Numbered from the stretch's first letter, positions 8,441-16,300 are shown. The stretch is DNA of 32,983 bases from Chloroflexi bacterium 13_1_40CM_65_17 (GCA_001917815.1 MNES01000091.1:1-32983), one strand, 5' to 3'. Numbers and translations are program-made. The notes: a model not told the origin generated them from the letters alone.

Positions 8441-8602
8441 GGACAATCTTTTAAGCGCGGAGGAGGACAGAAGTCCTCCCCCGCGATCCCCCATCTCTCC
8501 TCGGCCACGCTGGGAGGCGCTTGGCAGGTGCACGCTTGGGGGACGGCCGGAGTGAATCCGGCCTAAAGCTCCACTAAAGATCTATGGAGTAAGGACGATC
8601 TT
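8430..8602. repeat. Imperfect 21-bp direct repeats bounding a 140-bp intergenic segment
   Basis: CTATGGGATAAGGACAATCT(T) at 8430-8450 and CTATGGAGTAAGGACGATCT(T) at 8582-8602 match at 18 of 21 positions. On the minus strand they spell KIVLIP-stop and KIVLTP-stop, so the left copy looks like a duplicate of the alcohol dehydrogenase 3' end, while also carrying the YgjP gene's stop. Between them are two hairpins (8456-8485, 8545-8563) and no open frame. Confidence 0.4.
8456..8485. terminator. Strong stem-loop between convergent genes
   Basis: CGCGG-A-GGAGGAC / GTCCTCC-C-CCGCG forms a 12-bp stem with one mismatch and an AGAA tetraloop, starting 16 nt after the YgjP-like gene's stop. No T-run follows on either strand. 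A second 7-bp hairpin (GGCCGGA / TCCGGCC, 8545-8563) lies nearer the dehydrogenase stop. They probably end transcription from both sides. Confidence 0.55.
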
Positions 8603-9619
8603 GGTGGCTTCGCGCGCGTCGAACATGCGATACGCCTCCGCAGCCTGATCGAGCTTCATGCGGTGGCTGATGATCACGTCCGGCCTGATGCGACCAGCGG
8701 CGATCAGGTCGAGCAGCGGCCTCATGTAAGCCTGGACGTTGCACCAGCCGGCTCGAAACGTAAGCGACTTCAACCAGATGTCGAGGTACGGGAACTCGCC
8801 CGTGACCACGCTAGGTACGCCAACCATGGAGATCGTCCCCCCGCCACGCACGCTGCGGATGGCGGTGTCGACGGCCGCTTCCACGCCAACGCATTCGATG
8901 CTGGAATCCGCCCCCAGTCCGCCGGTCTGCTCCTGGATCGTCGACACCGGATGGACCTCTTTGGCGTTGATGGGGATACCCCCAAGCTCTTGGGCGACCT
9001 CCAGGCGCGAGTCCACCATGTCGACCACAAAGATCCGCGCCGGGCCAAACAGCTGCGCGCACATCGTCGCCATCAACCCGACGGGGCCGGCGCCGATCAC
9101 CGCCACCGCATCGCCAGGCTTGATCTCGGCCCGCTCAGCGCCGAAGTAGCCGGTGGAAAGGATGTCGCCGACGAAAATCGCCTGCTCATCGCTGATGCCC
9201 GAGGGAATCGGCTCCATCGAGTGGTCGGCAAGCGGCACGACCACGTACTCGGATTGCCCGCCGCCAAGATCGCCGTAGTACTCGCCGAAACCGAAGGTGG
9301 CCTTGTTCACACACTGGTTGAACCAACCCTTTCGGCAAAGTGCGCAAAGCCCGCATGAGGTGAAGAAGCTGGACACCACCCTATCGCCTGGCTTGAAACG
9401 CTTGACCTCGGCGCCGACATCTTCGACCACGCCGACGAACTCATGACCCAGGACCTTTCCCGGACTGATGGGGATGTTGCCATGGTAGATATGCAGATCG
9501 CTTCCGCAGATGGCGCCCAGAGTCACTTTGACGAGGGCCTCGCCCGACCCCGTTATCGATGGCTTCGGGACGTCGGTGACGTGGACTTCGCGCTCGCCCC
9601 CGTACACAGCTGCCTTCAT
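8582..9619 (-). CDS. Zinc-dependent alcohol dehydrogenase (medium-chain family)
   Basis: This 345-residue zinc-dependent NAD(P) alcohol/polyol dehydrogenase has the catalytic zinc ligands Cys38 (CGSDLH) and His59-Glu60 (GHEF). The structural zinc site is complete: Cys89, Cys92, Cys95 and Cys103. The Rossmann motif is VIGAGPVGL. The CGSDLHIYHG and KATFGFG patterns resemble glutathione-independent formaldehyde, sorbitol or threonine dehydrogenase-like members, so the substrate is uncertain. ATG 9619 lies exactly 7 nt downstream of TAGAAT (minus strand, 9632-9627) with no Shine-Dalgarno, which fits a leaderless mRNA. The gene is divergent from the SDR gene, with only 32 nt between starts. Confidence 0.9.
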   Translation of the reverse strand: MKAAVYGGEREVHVTDVPKPSITGSGEALVKVTLGAICGSDLHIYHGNIPISPGKVLGHEFVGVVEDVGAEVKRFKPGDRVVSSFFTSCGLCALCRKGWFNQCVNKATFGFGEYYGDLGGGQSEYVVVPLADHSMEPIPSGISDEQAIFVGDILSTGYFGAERAEIKPGDAVAVIGAGPVGLMATMCAQLFGPARIFVVDMVDSRLEVAQELGGIPINAKEVHPVSTIQEQTGGLGADSSIECVGVEAAVDTAIRSVRGGGTISMVGVPSVVTGEFPYLDIWLKSLTFRAGWCNVQAYMRPLLDLIAAGRIRPDVIISHRMKLDQAAEAYRMFDAREATKIVLTP

Positions 9620-9626
9620 GGCCGCG

Positions 9627-9648
9627 ATTCTACGGGCGCACCTATCCT
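9627..9648. promoter_or_regulatory. Back-to-back -10 boxes between the ADH and SDR genes
   Basis: The minus-strand TAGAAT (9632-9627) is 7 nt before ATG 9619. The plus-strand TATCCT (9643-9648) is 3 nt before GTG 9652 and 6 nt before GTG 9655. No ribosome sites are present, so both transcripts look leaderless. The tight spacing implies that the two promoters' polymerase footprints overlap. Confidence 0.45.
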
Positions 9649-9651
9649 TGC

Positions 9652-10461
9652 GTGGTGCGGCTGAAGGGGGCGGTGGTCGCGATCACCGGCGCGTCGAGCG
9701 GGATCGGCGAGGCGACGGCGATGAGGTTTGCGCGCCGAGGATCGCGACTCGCGCTGGGCGCGCGACGCCTCGATCGCCTGAACGCCATTGCGCAGAGATG
9801 CCGTGAGCTGGGCGCTCCGGATGTGAGCACGAGGCGACTGGATGTCGCCCGTCCCGCCGACGCTCGTGCATTCGTCGCCGCCGCCATTCGCGACCACGAA
9901 CGGCTCGACGTCCTGGTCAACAACGCCGGCCTTGGCTGGATGGGCAGGTTCCACGAAATGCCGGAAGACAAGACGGAGGAGCTGGTCGCGACCAACCTCG
10001 CGGGCGTGATCGCCACCACCCAGGCGGCGCTGCCGCCGATGCTGGAGCGGAGGCGGGGAGTGATCATCAATGTCGCCTCTGTGCTTGGTTTCAGGGCGGG
10101 TCCCTATTCGGCCGTGTATTCGGCGACCAAGCACGCGGTGGTCGGGCTTTCACACGCCCTGCGCGGCGAGCTCTCCGGGACCGGCGTGAAGGTTTGTGTC
10201 GTCTACCCCAGCTCGACCAGAACCGAATTCTTCGAGCATGCCGAGGCGCCCATCGGGCCGGTGTACTCCGCGGAGTGGGTGGCCAGGCTCATCGTGCGCA
10301 CGGCTCGTTTCCCGCGCCGGGACGCGATCGTGATCCCTTACCGCTTCGTGCACCTTACCGAACCGATCTTCGGGGGCCTCGTCGATCACGTCCTCGGTGA
10401 GCTGCGGCGCCTGGGCTATCCACGCCTCAGCGGCAGCGGGCTTCCGCCCCGGCGCCCCTGA
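9652..10461 (+). CDS. Short-chain dehydrogenase/reductase (SDR)
   Basis: This 269-residue classical SDR oxidoreductase has the cofactor loop TGASSGIG at 12-19, NNAG at 90-93 and the catalytic triad Ser143, Tyr156 and Lys160 (YSATK). ARR after the second strand (residues 37-39) suggests NADP preference. The last about 60 residues (PYRFVHLTEPIFGGLVDHVL) form a hydrophobic, possibly membrane-associated tail, as in DltE/YqjQ-like members. The substrate is unknown. The start is GTG 9652, or GTG 9655 if the leaderless spacing is followed. The end is 3 nt from the convergent DUF72 gene, with no terminator between. Confidence 0.88.
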   Translation: MVRLKGAVVAITGASSGIGEATAMRFARRGSRLALGARRLDRLNAIAQRCRELGAPDVSTRRLDVARPADARAFVAAAIRDHERLDVLVNNAGLGWMGRFHEMPEDKTEELVATNLAGVIATTQAALPPMLERRRGVIINVASVLGFRAGPYSAVYSATKHAVVGLSHALRGELSGTGVKVCVVYPSSTRTEFFEHAEAPIGPVYSAEWVARLIVRTARFPRRDAIVIPYRFVHLTEPIFGGLVDHVLGELRRLGYPRLSGSGLPPRRP

Positions 10462-10464
10462 AAC

Positions 10465-11367
10465 CTACTTCTGCCATGCCTCCAACAGCTTTTCGAGCTG
10501 CTTTGCGTTCTTCACCGAATAGTTCGAGTAGTTGTTGTTCATCAGGGCGTGCACCTCTTTGGCGGACTTCTCCATCTCCTTGATGCGCGGCACCCACTCC
10601 TTGAGCTCGTCGTCAGAGTAGTCGTAGCGGAAGCGGAGGTTCGGCGGAGCGCCTTTCAGATCCCAGGTCTCGTGGTTGCGGCCGTGAAACCGCACGACGG
10701 CGAGCTTCGACGAGGTCACCTCATAAACAGAGGGCATGCTCGTGCTGTGGCCAGGCGGCACATCGACGGCAACGTACGGAATGTCGCGTGTGCGCAAGAA
10801 CGCAAGCGTGCCTTCGCGATGTCTGGCATCCATCCACTCAGGCTTCCGAAACTCGACTGCGATCTGGAACCCGAACATGCGCTCCTGACACTGCTCGACA
10901 TACGCGAGGGAGCGAGATGACGGAAAGAACCACGGCGGGAATTGGAAGAAGACCGCGCCCAGCTTGCCGGCCGCCCGCAGCGGCTCCAGGGCTTCGCGGA
11001 AACGCTCCCACGATTCGTCGACGAGCTCCGGCGGCATCTGCTCGACATAGATGTTTTTCTCGCGCAGCTTCTCGGGCAGCTTGTCGCGGATGTCCTTGGG
11101 CAGCGCCATCGGCTTGGTCGGGTGGTTGGTGAACAGCGAGAAGGACTTGACGTCGAACGTGAATCCAGGTGGGGTGCGCGCAACCCACAGCTCTGAGTTC
11201 TCCTTCTTCGGCATCCCGTAGTAGGTGGAGTCCACCTCGACCAAAGGGAACTGGCTGGCATAGAACTGGAGGCGTTCTTCCGAGGATTTCGCGTTCATCG
11301 GATAGAACAGCCCGGAGTCGATCAGCGACTTGTCGATCCACCCTGCGATACCGACCTTCACGCCCAT
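10465..11367 (-). CDS. DUF72 (YecE-like) protein
   Basis: This is a 300-residue DUF72 protein with a TIM-barrel-like fold and no established biochemical function. Recognisable features are the opening VKVGIAGW, EVDSTYYGMP at about 40, FTFDVKSFSLFT, GAVFFQFPPWF in the centre, FQIAVEFRKPEWM and the C-terminal VHALMNNNYSNYSVKNA. The start is ATG 11367; upstream the frame stays open for 142 codons, but that stretch is the two-copy intergenic element read backwards and is not coding. The family has a proposed Fe-S or nucleic-acid link in some species, but I see no cysteine cluster here. It is divergent from the CHASE2 cyclase gene. Confidence 0.87.
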   Translation of the reverse strand: MGVKVGIAGWIDKSLIDSGLFYPMNAKSSEERLQFYASQFPLVEVDSTYYGMPKKENSELWVARTPPGFTFDVKSFSLFTNHPTKPMALPKDIRDKLPEKLREKNIYVEQMPPELVDESWERFREALEPLRAAGKLGAVFFQFPPWFFPSSRSLAYVEQCQERMFGFQIAVEFRKPEWMDARHREGTLAFLRTRDIPYVAVDVPPGHSTSMPSVYEVTSSKLAVVRFHGRNHETWDLKGAPPNLRFRYDYSDDELKEWVPRIKEMEKSAKEVHALMNNNYSNYSVKNAKQLEKLLEAWQK

Positions 11368-11431
11368 GTTCGATCGTGTCACAAGTTCGAAGACGGAGCG
11401 ATATGATCCCTCCGCCTTAGTCTCGCGGCCT

Positions 11432-11640
11432 CCGAAGTTCCTTGCATCTTCGCGTCCTAGGCGGTCGGGCGCGGCGGCTTCGCCGCGGCGCTGAAGTCTG
11501 CGTCTAGGGGCCCGGCGCAACACATCCTCCCGCGCTTCGCGCGGGGACCCCAAATGTATGCGTTCCTCGTTGCGCCACCCTATCCTTGGCTCCGACCGCC
11601 GATGCCGCGAAATATGCTGCGGACCTCGGGTCCGCGAGAC
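11432..11640 (+). repeat. Two-copy leader element, copy 1 (in front of the CHASE2 cyclase gene)
   Basis: This 209-nt non-coding element is repeated in inverted orientation at 28733-28950. The left block (11432-11472, starting CCGAAGTTCCTTGCATCTTC) matches 38 of 41. The right block (11583-11640, containing GATGCCGCGAAATATGC) matches almost throughout. The middle varies, but each copy has a stem-loop directly before GGGGACCCC: here CCCGCGC/GCGCGGG at 11529-11545. The right block ends in a GCGGACC-TCG-GGTCCGC hairpin and stops at the GTG of the cyclase gene. Its orientation relative to the following gene is the same in both copies. The space between 11368 and 11431 shows nothing else that I recognise. 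Confidence 0.75.
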
Positions 11641-13836
11641 GTGGGCCGCTACATCCGCTACTGGTACACATACCGCACGTTCGTGGCGGTGCTCGTCGCG
11701 CTGGTTGTGAGCGGATCCACGTACTGGCTCTACACGCAGCAGGTCGCGTGCGACAACCGGAGCTCCGACTGCGCAGTCAACATCTCGGTGCACCCAGAGG
11801 ATCGCTTCGTCGGAGCATCCAGCCCGGACAAGCAGGTTGTGATCGTCGGCATCGACAACAAGAGCGTGCAGGCATTAGGCCAGTACCCCCTTCCCCGCAG
11901 CGTGTACGCGGCGGCGCTGCAGACGCTCGAGAAAGATGGCGCGTTGGTGGTGGGTTTCGACGTCAGCTTCCCAGACGCGCGGGACGGGCAGGGCGACGCC
12001 CAGTTCGCTCGCGCTCTCCGGGAGAGCGCAATACCGGTGGTCCTCTCCTATCCGGCCGGCGGGCTCGATCCCGGCGCCGGCAAGCTCATCCAGCAGTCTG
12101 ATTCCGGAATCGACGAGATCCCGTTGAAGCCGTTCCGCTGCGCGGACGGCAATCCCGATTCCAGGACGCCGTGCCAGCAGCCGATCAAGAACGTGATCCT
12201 GGCCTCAACCGACCTTCAGCTGGATGCCGACGGCGTGGTCCGGCGGGTGCCCCTCTTCGTCCAGCCGGCGTGCTTCGGGCTGGGCACCTGCACGACAGCC
12301 GTGATCAACACCTTCGCGTTCGCAGCATACCGCGCCGCCAACGCTGGTACGGACCCTTCCAGCGGGCCAACCCTGCAGGAGTCAGGCGACCGAGCGAGCT
12401 ATGGCTCGATCTGGTCGGCTCATGTCGATGGCACGGGCTCCGCATTGATCAACTTCTCGGGACCGCCGGGCAACTACGCGAGAAACGGGCAGTACGTCCA
12501 TTTGAGTGACGTGGTGAGCGGCGCGGTGTCGCCAGACCTGATCAAGGGCAGCATCGTGCTGGTGGGCGCGTACAACCTGTCCGGCGTCAACGACTCACAG
12601 CTCGTGGTGACCAGCGCCGGCAGCAACGGCACCCTCCCGATGGCGGGTGTCGAGCTGCATGCAAATGTGGTGCAGATGCTGGACGGGGCCGCGCCTGCTC
12701 CGGGCAACCCATCGAAGCTGCTCACGCATGAGCCTGCGTGGGTCATCGCGCTGGTTACCCTGGCGCTTGCTCTGCTCATGGCCGTGATCGTGGCTCGCGT
12801 GTCGGTGCTGCGAGGCCTCCTGGCCACCGTCGTCGCGCTGGTGGTCTTCACCCTCGCCATGGCGTATCTCGCCGCGAACAACGGCTTTGTCCCCGACCTG
12901 TTCCACCCCTGGCTGGCGATGTCAGTCACGTACACAGGGGTGACGGCTTATCGCGTCCTCTACGAGGACCGCGAGCGGCGCAAGGTCACCTCGCTGTTCG
13001 GGCAGTACCTGAAGCCTGAGATCGTGAGGCAGCTGGCCAAGACGCGTGGCGGCGTGGCAGACATCATGCTCGGCGGCGAACGCCGCGACCTGACGCTGCT
13101 ATTCGTCGACATCCGCGGTTTCACATCGATGTCGGAGTCGATGTCAGCGCACGATGTGACCGAGCTGGTTCAGATGTATCTCGACCATCTGAGCGGGATC
13201 ATCTTCAAGTGGGACGGGACTCTGGACAAGTACGTCGGCGACGAGATCGTGGCTTTCTGGAACGCACCTCGAACGCAGGACAATCACGCGCTGCTAGCGG
13301 TGCGCTGCGCGTACGACCTCGTTAACCGGGCTCCTGAGCTCCAGGCCAAGCTGCTGGCCAAGGGTCTCCCGCCCGTACGGTGGGGCATTGGCATCAACAC
13401 CGGCCCGGCGGTGGTCGGCAACCTGGGCTCCCGCAGCCGCATCCAGTACACGGCGCTCGGGGATACTGTCAACACGGCGGCCCGCTTCTGCGCGAGCGCG
13501 CCGGCCTTCCACGTCTTGATCGGGCAGGCGACATACGACGCGTGCAACGACTACATCGCCGTCGACCTCGTGCCGGGGGTCCAGCTGAAAGGCAAATCGG
13601 CTGAGACCTTTCGCATCTATCAAGTGGTTGCGATTCGCGAAACGCCCAACTCGCAATGGGTGCAGTTCCCCACCGAGATGGCGGCTCAGGCCCATCAGGG
13701 ATTCGCCCAGCAGTACACGCAGAAGTCGATCCTTGCCGCCGCCAACGCGGAGTCAAAAGACATCCTGGTCGGCGCCGAGGCTGAGGAAGCGCTGGCGGGC
13801 CAGGCAGCGCAGGCGCCGCCGACCCAGAGCCCGTAG
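11641..13836 (+). CDS. CHASE2-domain class III adenylate cyclase
   Basis: This membrane-bound sensor makes cyclic AMP. It has 731 residues from GTG 11641. A first membrane helix at about 14-32 is followed by an extracytoplasmic CHASE2 sensor at about 40-350 (VVIVGIDNKSVQALGQYPLP, then GALVVGFDVSFPD). Three further helices lie at about 365-440, then a class III cyclase domain at about 480-660. Metal-binding Asp490 (VDIRGFT) and Asp534 (KYVGDEIVAFW), adenine-selecting Lys530 and Asp608, and Asn611/Arg615 (NTAARF) are all present, so it should be active on ATP. The C-terminal about 60 residues are Ala/Gln-rich. In-frame ATGs at 11554, 11602 and 11614 lie inside the repeated leader element, so I place the start just after it. 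The gene ends 1 nt from the convergent kinase gene. Confidence 0.9.
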   Translation: MGRYIRYWYTYRTFVAVLVALVVSGSTYWLYTQQVACDNRSSDCAVNISVHPEDRFVGASSPDKQVVIVGIDNKSVQALGQYPLPRSVYAAALQTLEKDGALVVGFDVSFPDARDGQGDAQFARALRESAIPVVLSYPAGGLDPGAGKLIQQSDSGIDEIPLKPFRCADGNPDSRTPCQQPIKNVILASTDLQLDADGVVRRVPLFVQPACFGLGTCTTAVINTFAFAAYRAANAGTDPSSGPTLQESGDRASYGSIWSAHVDGTGSALINFSGPPGNYARNGQYVHLSDVVSGAVSPDLIKGSIVLVGAYNLSGVNDSQLVVTSAGSNGTLPMAGVELHANVVQMLDGAAPAPGNPSKLLTHEPAWVIALVTLALALLMAVIVARVSVLRGLLATVVALVVFTLAMAYLAANNGFVPDLFHPWLAMSVTYTGVTAYRVLYEDRERRKVTSLFGQYLKPEIVRQLAKTRGGVADIMLGGERRDLTLLFVDIRGFTSMSESMSAHDVTELVQMYLDHLSGIIFKWDGTLDKYVGDEIVAFWNAPRTQDNHALLAVRCAYDLVNRAPELQAKLLAKGLPPVRWGIGINTGPAVVGNLGSRSRIQYTALGDTVNTAARFCASAPAFHVLIGQATYDACNDYIAVDLVPGVQLKGKSAETFRIYQVVAIRETPNSQWVQFPTEMAAQAHQGFAQQYTQKSILAAANAESKDILVGAEAEEALAGQAAQAPPTQSP

Positions 13837-13837
13837 G

Positions 13838-15142
13838 TTACCGGGCGAGCATCAATACCAGTATCCAGGTCAGGGGCAGCAGCCCCAGCGCTCCACCGAC
13901 CAAGCCCATGCAGCCGGCGGTCTTTTTGGCGGCCGCCCGGACCGGAGGTGTCGGGTTGTACACGGATTGAACGGGCTGGCCCGGCATCGGAGATGCCGCG
14001 GGCATGACCGGCATGCCCGCAATGGCTGGAATCGCCCCCGGGTAGGGAGTCGCGCCCGGCGCCATCTTCGTGAGGTCCGCGCCGGGCTGCAGGCTCCGCA
14101 GCCAGCCGGGCGTCAGCCGGTCGGCGATGCGAGTCATCGCATCGTCGAATTCCTGTCCCGTCTGGTAGCGGTCTTCCGGCCGCTTGGCGAGGGCTTTGAG
14201 GATTACTTCCTCTAGGCCGAGGTCGAGCCCGGGCCTGTGCACCGATGGCGGCTTTGGCGGAGCCTGCACGTGCTTCGCCATCAGCGTGAAGGGGCCGTCT
14301 GCTTCCGAGGCCGTGAACGGCGGCTGGCCGACCACGAGCTCGTAGAACATGATCCCAGCCGAGTAGAGGTCGCTTCGTCCATCGACCTTGCTGGACGCAA
14401 CCTGCTCAGGCGACATGTACTGCGGCGTCCCCACCGTGGTTCCGGTCTTGGTGGCGGTCGAGCCTGCGCCTGAGTCGTCCATCAGTCTCGCGATGCCGAA
14501 GTCCGCGACCTTGACGTCGCCCTCCTCGGAGATCAAGACGTTCTCCGGCTTCATGTCGCGGTGGACGATCGCGCGCTTGTGCGCGTAGTCGAGCGCCTGA
14601 AGCACGCCGTGCATGATCGCAAACGTCTGCGGGAGCGGGAGCGTGCTCTGGTTGAGACGGTCGCGCAGCGATTTCCCACGCACGAACTCGAGCACGATGT
14701 AGTTCGCGTCGCCGATCTGCTCGAGGTCATGGACCTGCACCAGGTTGGGATGACTCGCGCGGGCCATCACCTGCGCTTCCTGCATGAATCGCTTCAATGC
14801 GACCGGGTCCGCGATCGCGGACTGGATGAGCTCCTTGATCGCGACTTCGCGGCCAAGCCCAGGTTGCTCTGCCAGGTACACGGCGCCCATGCCGCCTCGT
14901 CCAAGTTCGCCTTTGACGATGTACTTCCCGATCCGGCGCTCCGCGGGTTGGGCTTGGGGGCTGGGCGCCGCCGGCTGGGCGGGCGAAATGTGGGGTATGG
15001 GAATCAGACGCATTGTGGCCTCGACGGCGTACGGGTCGGGCGGTGGCGATGGTGGCGGTGCGGTCGACGGAGGAGCCCAATCGGGCACTTCAGGTTGCTT
15101 CGGGTCGGGAGGAGCGCCGGGGGCCTGACCCGAATCGGTCAT
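13838..15142 (-). CDS. Serine/threonine protein kinase with C-terminal membrane anchor
   Basis: This 434-residue Hanks-type kinase has a Pro-rich N-terminus (1-70) and a kinase domain at about 72-340. It has GRGGMG at 81-86, catalytic Lys103, HRDMKPEN with Asp196, DFG with Asp214, an activation segment rich in Thr/Ser (221-238), and GTPQYMSPEQ. A Pro/Ala/Met-rich linker leads to a single C-terminal helix (LVGGALGLLPLTWILVLML) with only two residues outside, so there are no PASTA repeats or external sensor. All catalytic residues are present, so it should be active. ATG 15142 follows GGGCGAG and a TAGTCT hexamer 10 nt upstream. Kinase, adenylate cyclase and a DUF4870 membrane protein form a signalling cluster, though partners are not proven. 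Confidence 0.92.
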   Translation of the reverse strand: MTDSGQAPGAPPDPKQPEVPDWAPPSTAPPPSPPPDPYAVEATMRLIPIPHISPAQPAAPSPQAQPAERRIGKYIVKGELGRGGMGAVYLAEQPGLGREVAIKELIQSAIADPVALKRFMQEAQVMARASHPNLVQVHDLEQIGDANYIVLEFVRGKSLRDRLNQSTLPLPQTFAIMHGVLQALDYAHKRAIVHRDMKPENVLISEEGDVKVADFGIARLMDDSGAGSTATKTGTTVGTPQYMSPEQVASSKVDGRSDLYSAGIMFYELVVGQPPFTASEADGPFTLMAKHVQAPPKPPSVHRPGLDLGLEEVILKALAKRPEDRYQTGQEFDDAMTRIADRLTPGWLRSLQPGADLTKMAPGATPYPGAIPAIAGMPVMPAASPMPGQPVQSVYNPTPPVRAAAKKTAGCMGLVGGALGLLPLTWILVLMLAR

Positions 15143-15230
15143 CTCGCCCGCGAGACTAGCAGAGTATGTTCGGCGGCAGTCACGCTTCGGACGATCGGGC
15201 CAAAGTATGGCGTTTTGGCGGCCACCGACC

Positions 15231-15236
15231 CATAAT
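15231..15236 (+). promoter_or_regulatory. Candidate -10 box (CATAAT) of the DUF4870 gene
   Basis: CATAAT lies 37 nt before ATG 15274 and would start a leader of about 30 nt carrying the strong AGGAGG at 15262-15267. No clear -35 is visible at the expected spacing. Confidence 0.35.
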
Positions 15237-15273
15237 CGGGCCCGCACAGACCAGCTTTTACAGGAGGGTATCC

Positions 15274-15684
15274 ATGTCGCAGATCCCGCCCCCGCCTCCC
15301 GGACAGCCGGCTCCCACTGGTGGGTCGGGCGCAGTGGGAAGCAATAAGAACCTCTATACGATTCTTGCCTGGGCACTGCTGCCGCCAATCGGAAGTCTGA
15401 TTTTTCTTTTCGTCGGGAAGGACGACCCCGACGTCAAGTACAACGCCGCCCAGGCGCTTGTGATCCACGGCGGCGCGTTCATCGTTTGGCTGATCCTATG
15501 GGTGCTCACGATCATCGTCCTGCCGCTTGTCTTCCTGCTGCTTCTATGGGATGTCGTGTGGTTCGCGATCTGGGTCGTGGGCCTGATCATGGCGCTCCAG
15601 GCGCAGGGAGGGCGGGTCAACTTCCCGGTCCTCGGACCGCTGGCGGCGTCTTACGTGCCGATGGTGGAAGGGTGGGCCAAGTAA
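15274..15684 (+). CDS. DUF4870 small membrane protein
   Basis: This 136-residue DUF4870/Tic20-like membrane protein of unknown function has a Pro/Gly-rich cytoplasmic N-terminus (MSQIPPPPPGQPAPTGGSG). A hairpin helix around ILAWALLPPIGSLIFLF follows, then the conserved polar segment GKDDPDVKYNAAQAL, then two long hydrophobic helices (IVWLILWVLTIIVLPLVFLL and VWFAIWVVGLIMAL). ATG 15274 has AGGAGG at 15262-15267, one of the few canonical ribosome sites in the window, so upstream in-frame codons are not used. It is divergent from the kinase gene and followed by a clear terminator. Confidence 0.88.
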   Translation: MSQIPPPPPGQPAPTGGSGAVGSNKNLYTILAWALLPPIGSLIFLFVGKDDPDVKYNAAQALVIHGGAFIVWLILWVLTIIVLPLVFLLLLWDVVWFAIWVVGLIMALQAQGGRVNFPVLGPLAASYVPMVEGWAK

Positions 15685-15704
15685 TCACCTGAGGGGGTGA
15701 GTCC

Positions 15705-15739
15705 AAGAGGCCCCGCCTGCGGCGGGGCCTCTTGTTTTT
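15705..15739 (+). terminator. Intrinsic terminator of the DUF4870 gene
   Basis: A perfect 12-bp stem, AAGAGGCCCCGC / GCGGGGCCTCTT, with loop CTGCG is followed by GTTTTT. It lies 20 nt after the stop and is the only textbook intrinsic terminator seen in the window. Confidence 0.92.
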
Positions 15740-16020
15740 CAGATCTCTGTCAGCTCCTGCAGGGTTTTCTCGATGCCAGCCCGCATCTCGTCGCGCTCCT
15801 CGCGCAGCAGAGTCGCCTCGGCGCGAGCCGTCGCGAGCTGATGCCTGAGGCGCTCCACTTCGGCATCGAGCTCCTTCATTCGCGGGTCCGGCCCTGAGGA
15901 GCCCTCGCGCGTCTCCGCGAGCTCCATGCGCGCTCGTTCCAGCAAGACCTTCAGCTCGCGCCTCTCCGCAAGGAGCTCCTGGACGAGCGATTCAGCCGGC
16001 TTTTTCGGCTCGCTCGACAT
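15739..16020 (-). CDS. Small coiled-coil protein, unknown
   Basis: This 93-residue protein has a short polar N-terminus (MSSEPKKPAES), then a nearly continuous charged helix with heptad-like Leu spacing (ELLAERRELKVLLERARMEL and EVERLRHQLATARAEATLLR). It is probably a dimeric coiled coil. I do not recognise a family. ATG 16020 is chosen; GTG 16047 upstream in frame is an alternative. The gene overlaps the end of the preceding small gene by 29 bp, so it is the third gene of the LexA-box transcript starting at the radical SAM gene. The stop touches the T-run of the opposing terminator. Confidence 0.72.
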   Translation of the reverse strand: MSSEPKKPAESLVQELLAERRELKVLLERARMELAETREGSSGPDPRMKELDAEVERLRHQLATARAEATLLREERDEMRAGIEKTLQELTEI

Positions 16021-16288
16021 AGCGGCAAAGTCCGGGCTGAAATTCACGCAGGCGTAGGTGCTCCATCTCGCCGCGCAGGTAGCGCGCTTTGATCCCGAGG
16101 CTCTCTATGCCTTTGATGCCCTCGTAGGGGAAGCGATAGAGCTTGCCGGAGTCGATCAAGATGCACAGCGAGAGTTTTTCGCCGTCCTTCTCGATGACGT
16201 GCTTGTAGCAGGGCACGTTCCTGCGGGCGATCTCGGACTTCTTGAGGCCGCCCACCCTTCCAAACAGCACGTCGACAGGGCTCCGCAT
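15992..16288 (-). CDS. Small conserved-looking protein, unknown
   Basis: This 98-residue protein matches no family I recognise. It looks like a real compact domain. After a basic start (GRVGGLKKSEIARRNVP) it alternates hydrophobic and charged segments: YKHVIEKDGEKLSLCILIDS, then GKLYRFPYEGIKGIESLGIK, then ARYLRGEMEHLRLREFQPGL. There is no signal peptide or membrane helix. Two cysteines, in NVPCYKH and SLCILI, are not paired like a zinc site. ATG 16288 starts 12 nt after the radical SAM stop with no clear ribosome site, which suggests translational coupling. Its position makes it part of a putative SOS-regulated unit. Confidence 0.65.
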   Translation of the reverse strand: MRSPVDVLFGRVGGLKKSEIARRNVPCYKHVIEKDGEKLSLCILIDSGKLYRFPYEGIKGIESLGIKARYLRGEMEHLRLREFQPGLCRYVERAEKAG

Positions 16289-16300
16289 GCATTGCGAATG

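Noticed and set aside
8545-8563. Second hairpin GGCCGGA/TCCGGCC as a separate terminator
   Set aside because: The stem is only 7 bp with no T-run; noted under the neighbouring terminator rather than called independently.
11432-11640. Insertion sequence or transposon remnant
   Set aside because: There is no transposase frame, terminal inverted repeat or target duplication; the fixed orientation towards gene starts argues for a leader element, although a small non-autonomous mobile unit is not excluded.
10465-11793. 142-codon N-terminal extension of the DUF72 protein
   Set aside because: The extension runs through the repeated intergenic element in reverse and into the cyclase gene; the conserved family start is at 11367.
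15143-15388. Upstream extension of the kinase gene to 15388
   Set aside because: It would cover the divergent DUF4870 gene's start, leader and -10 box, and its sequence is not kinase-like; ATG 15142 is adequate.
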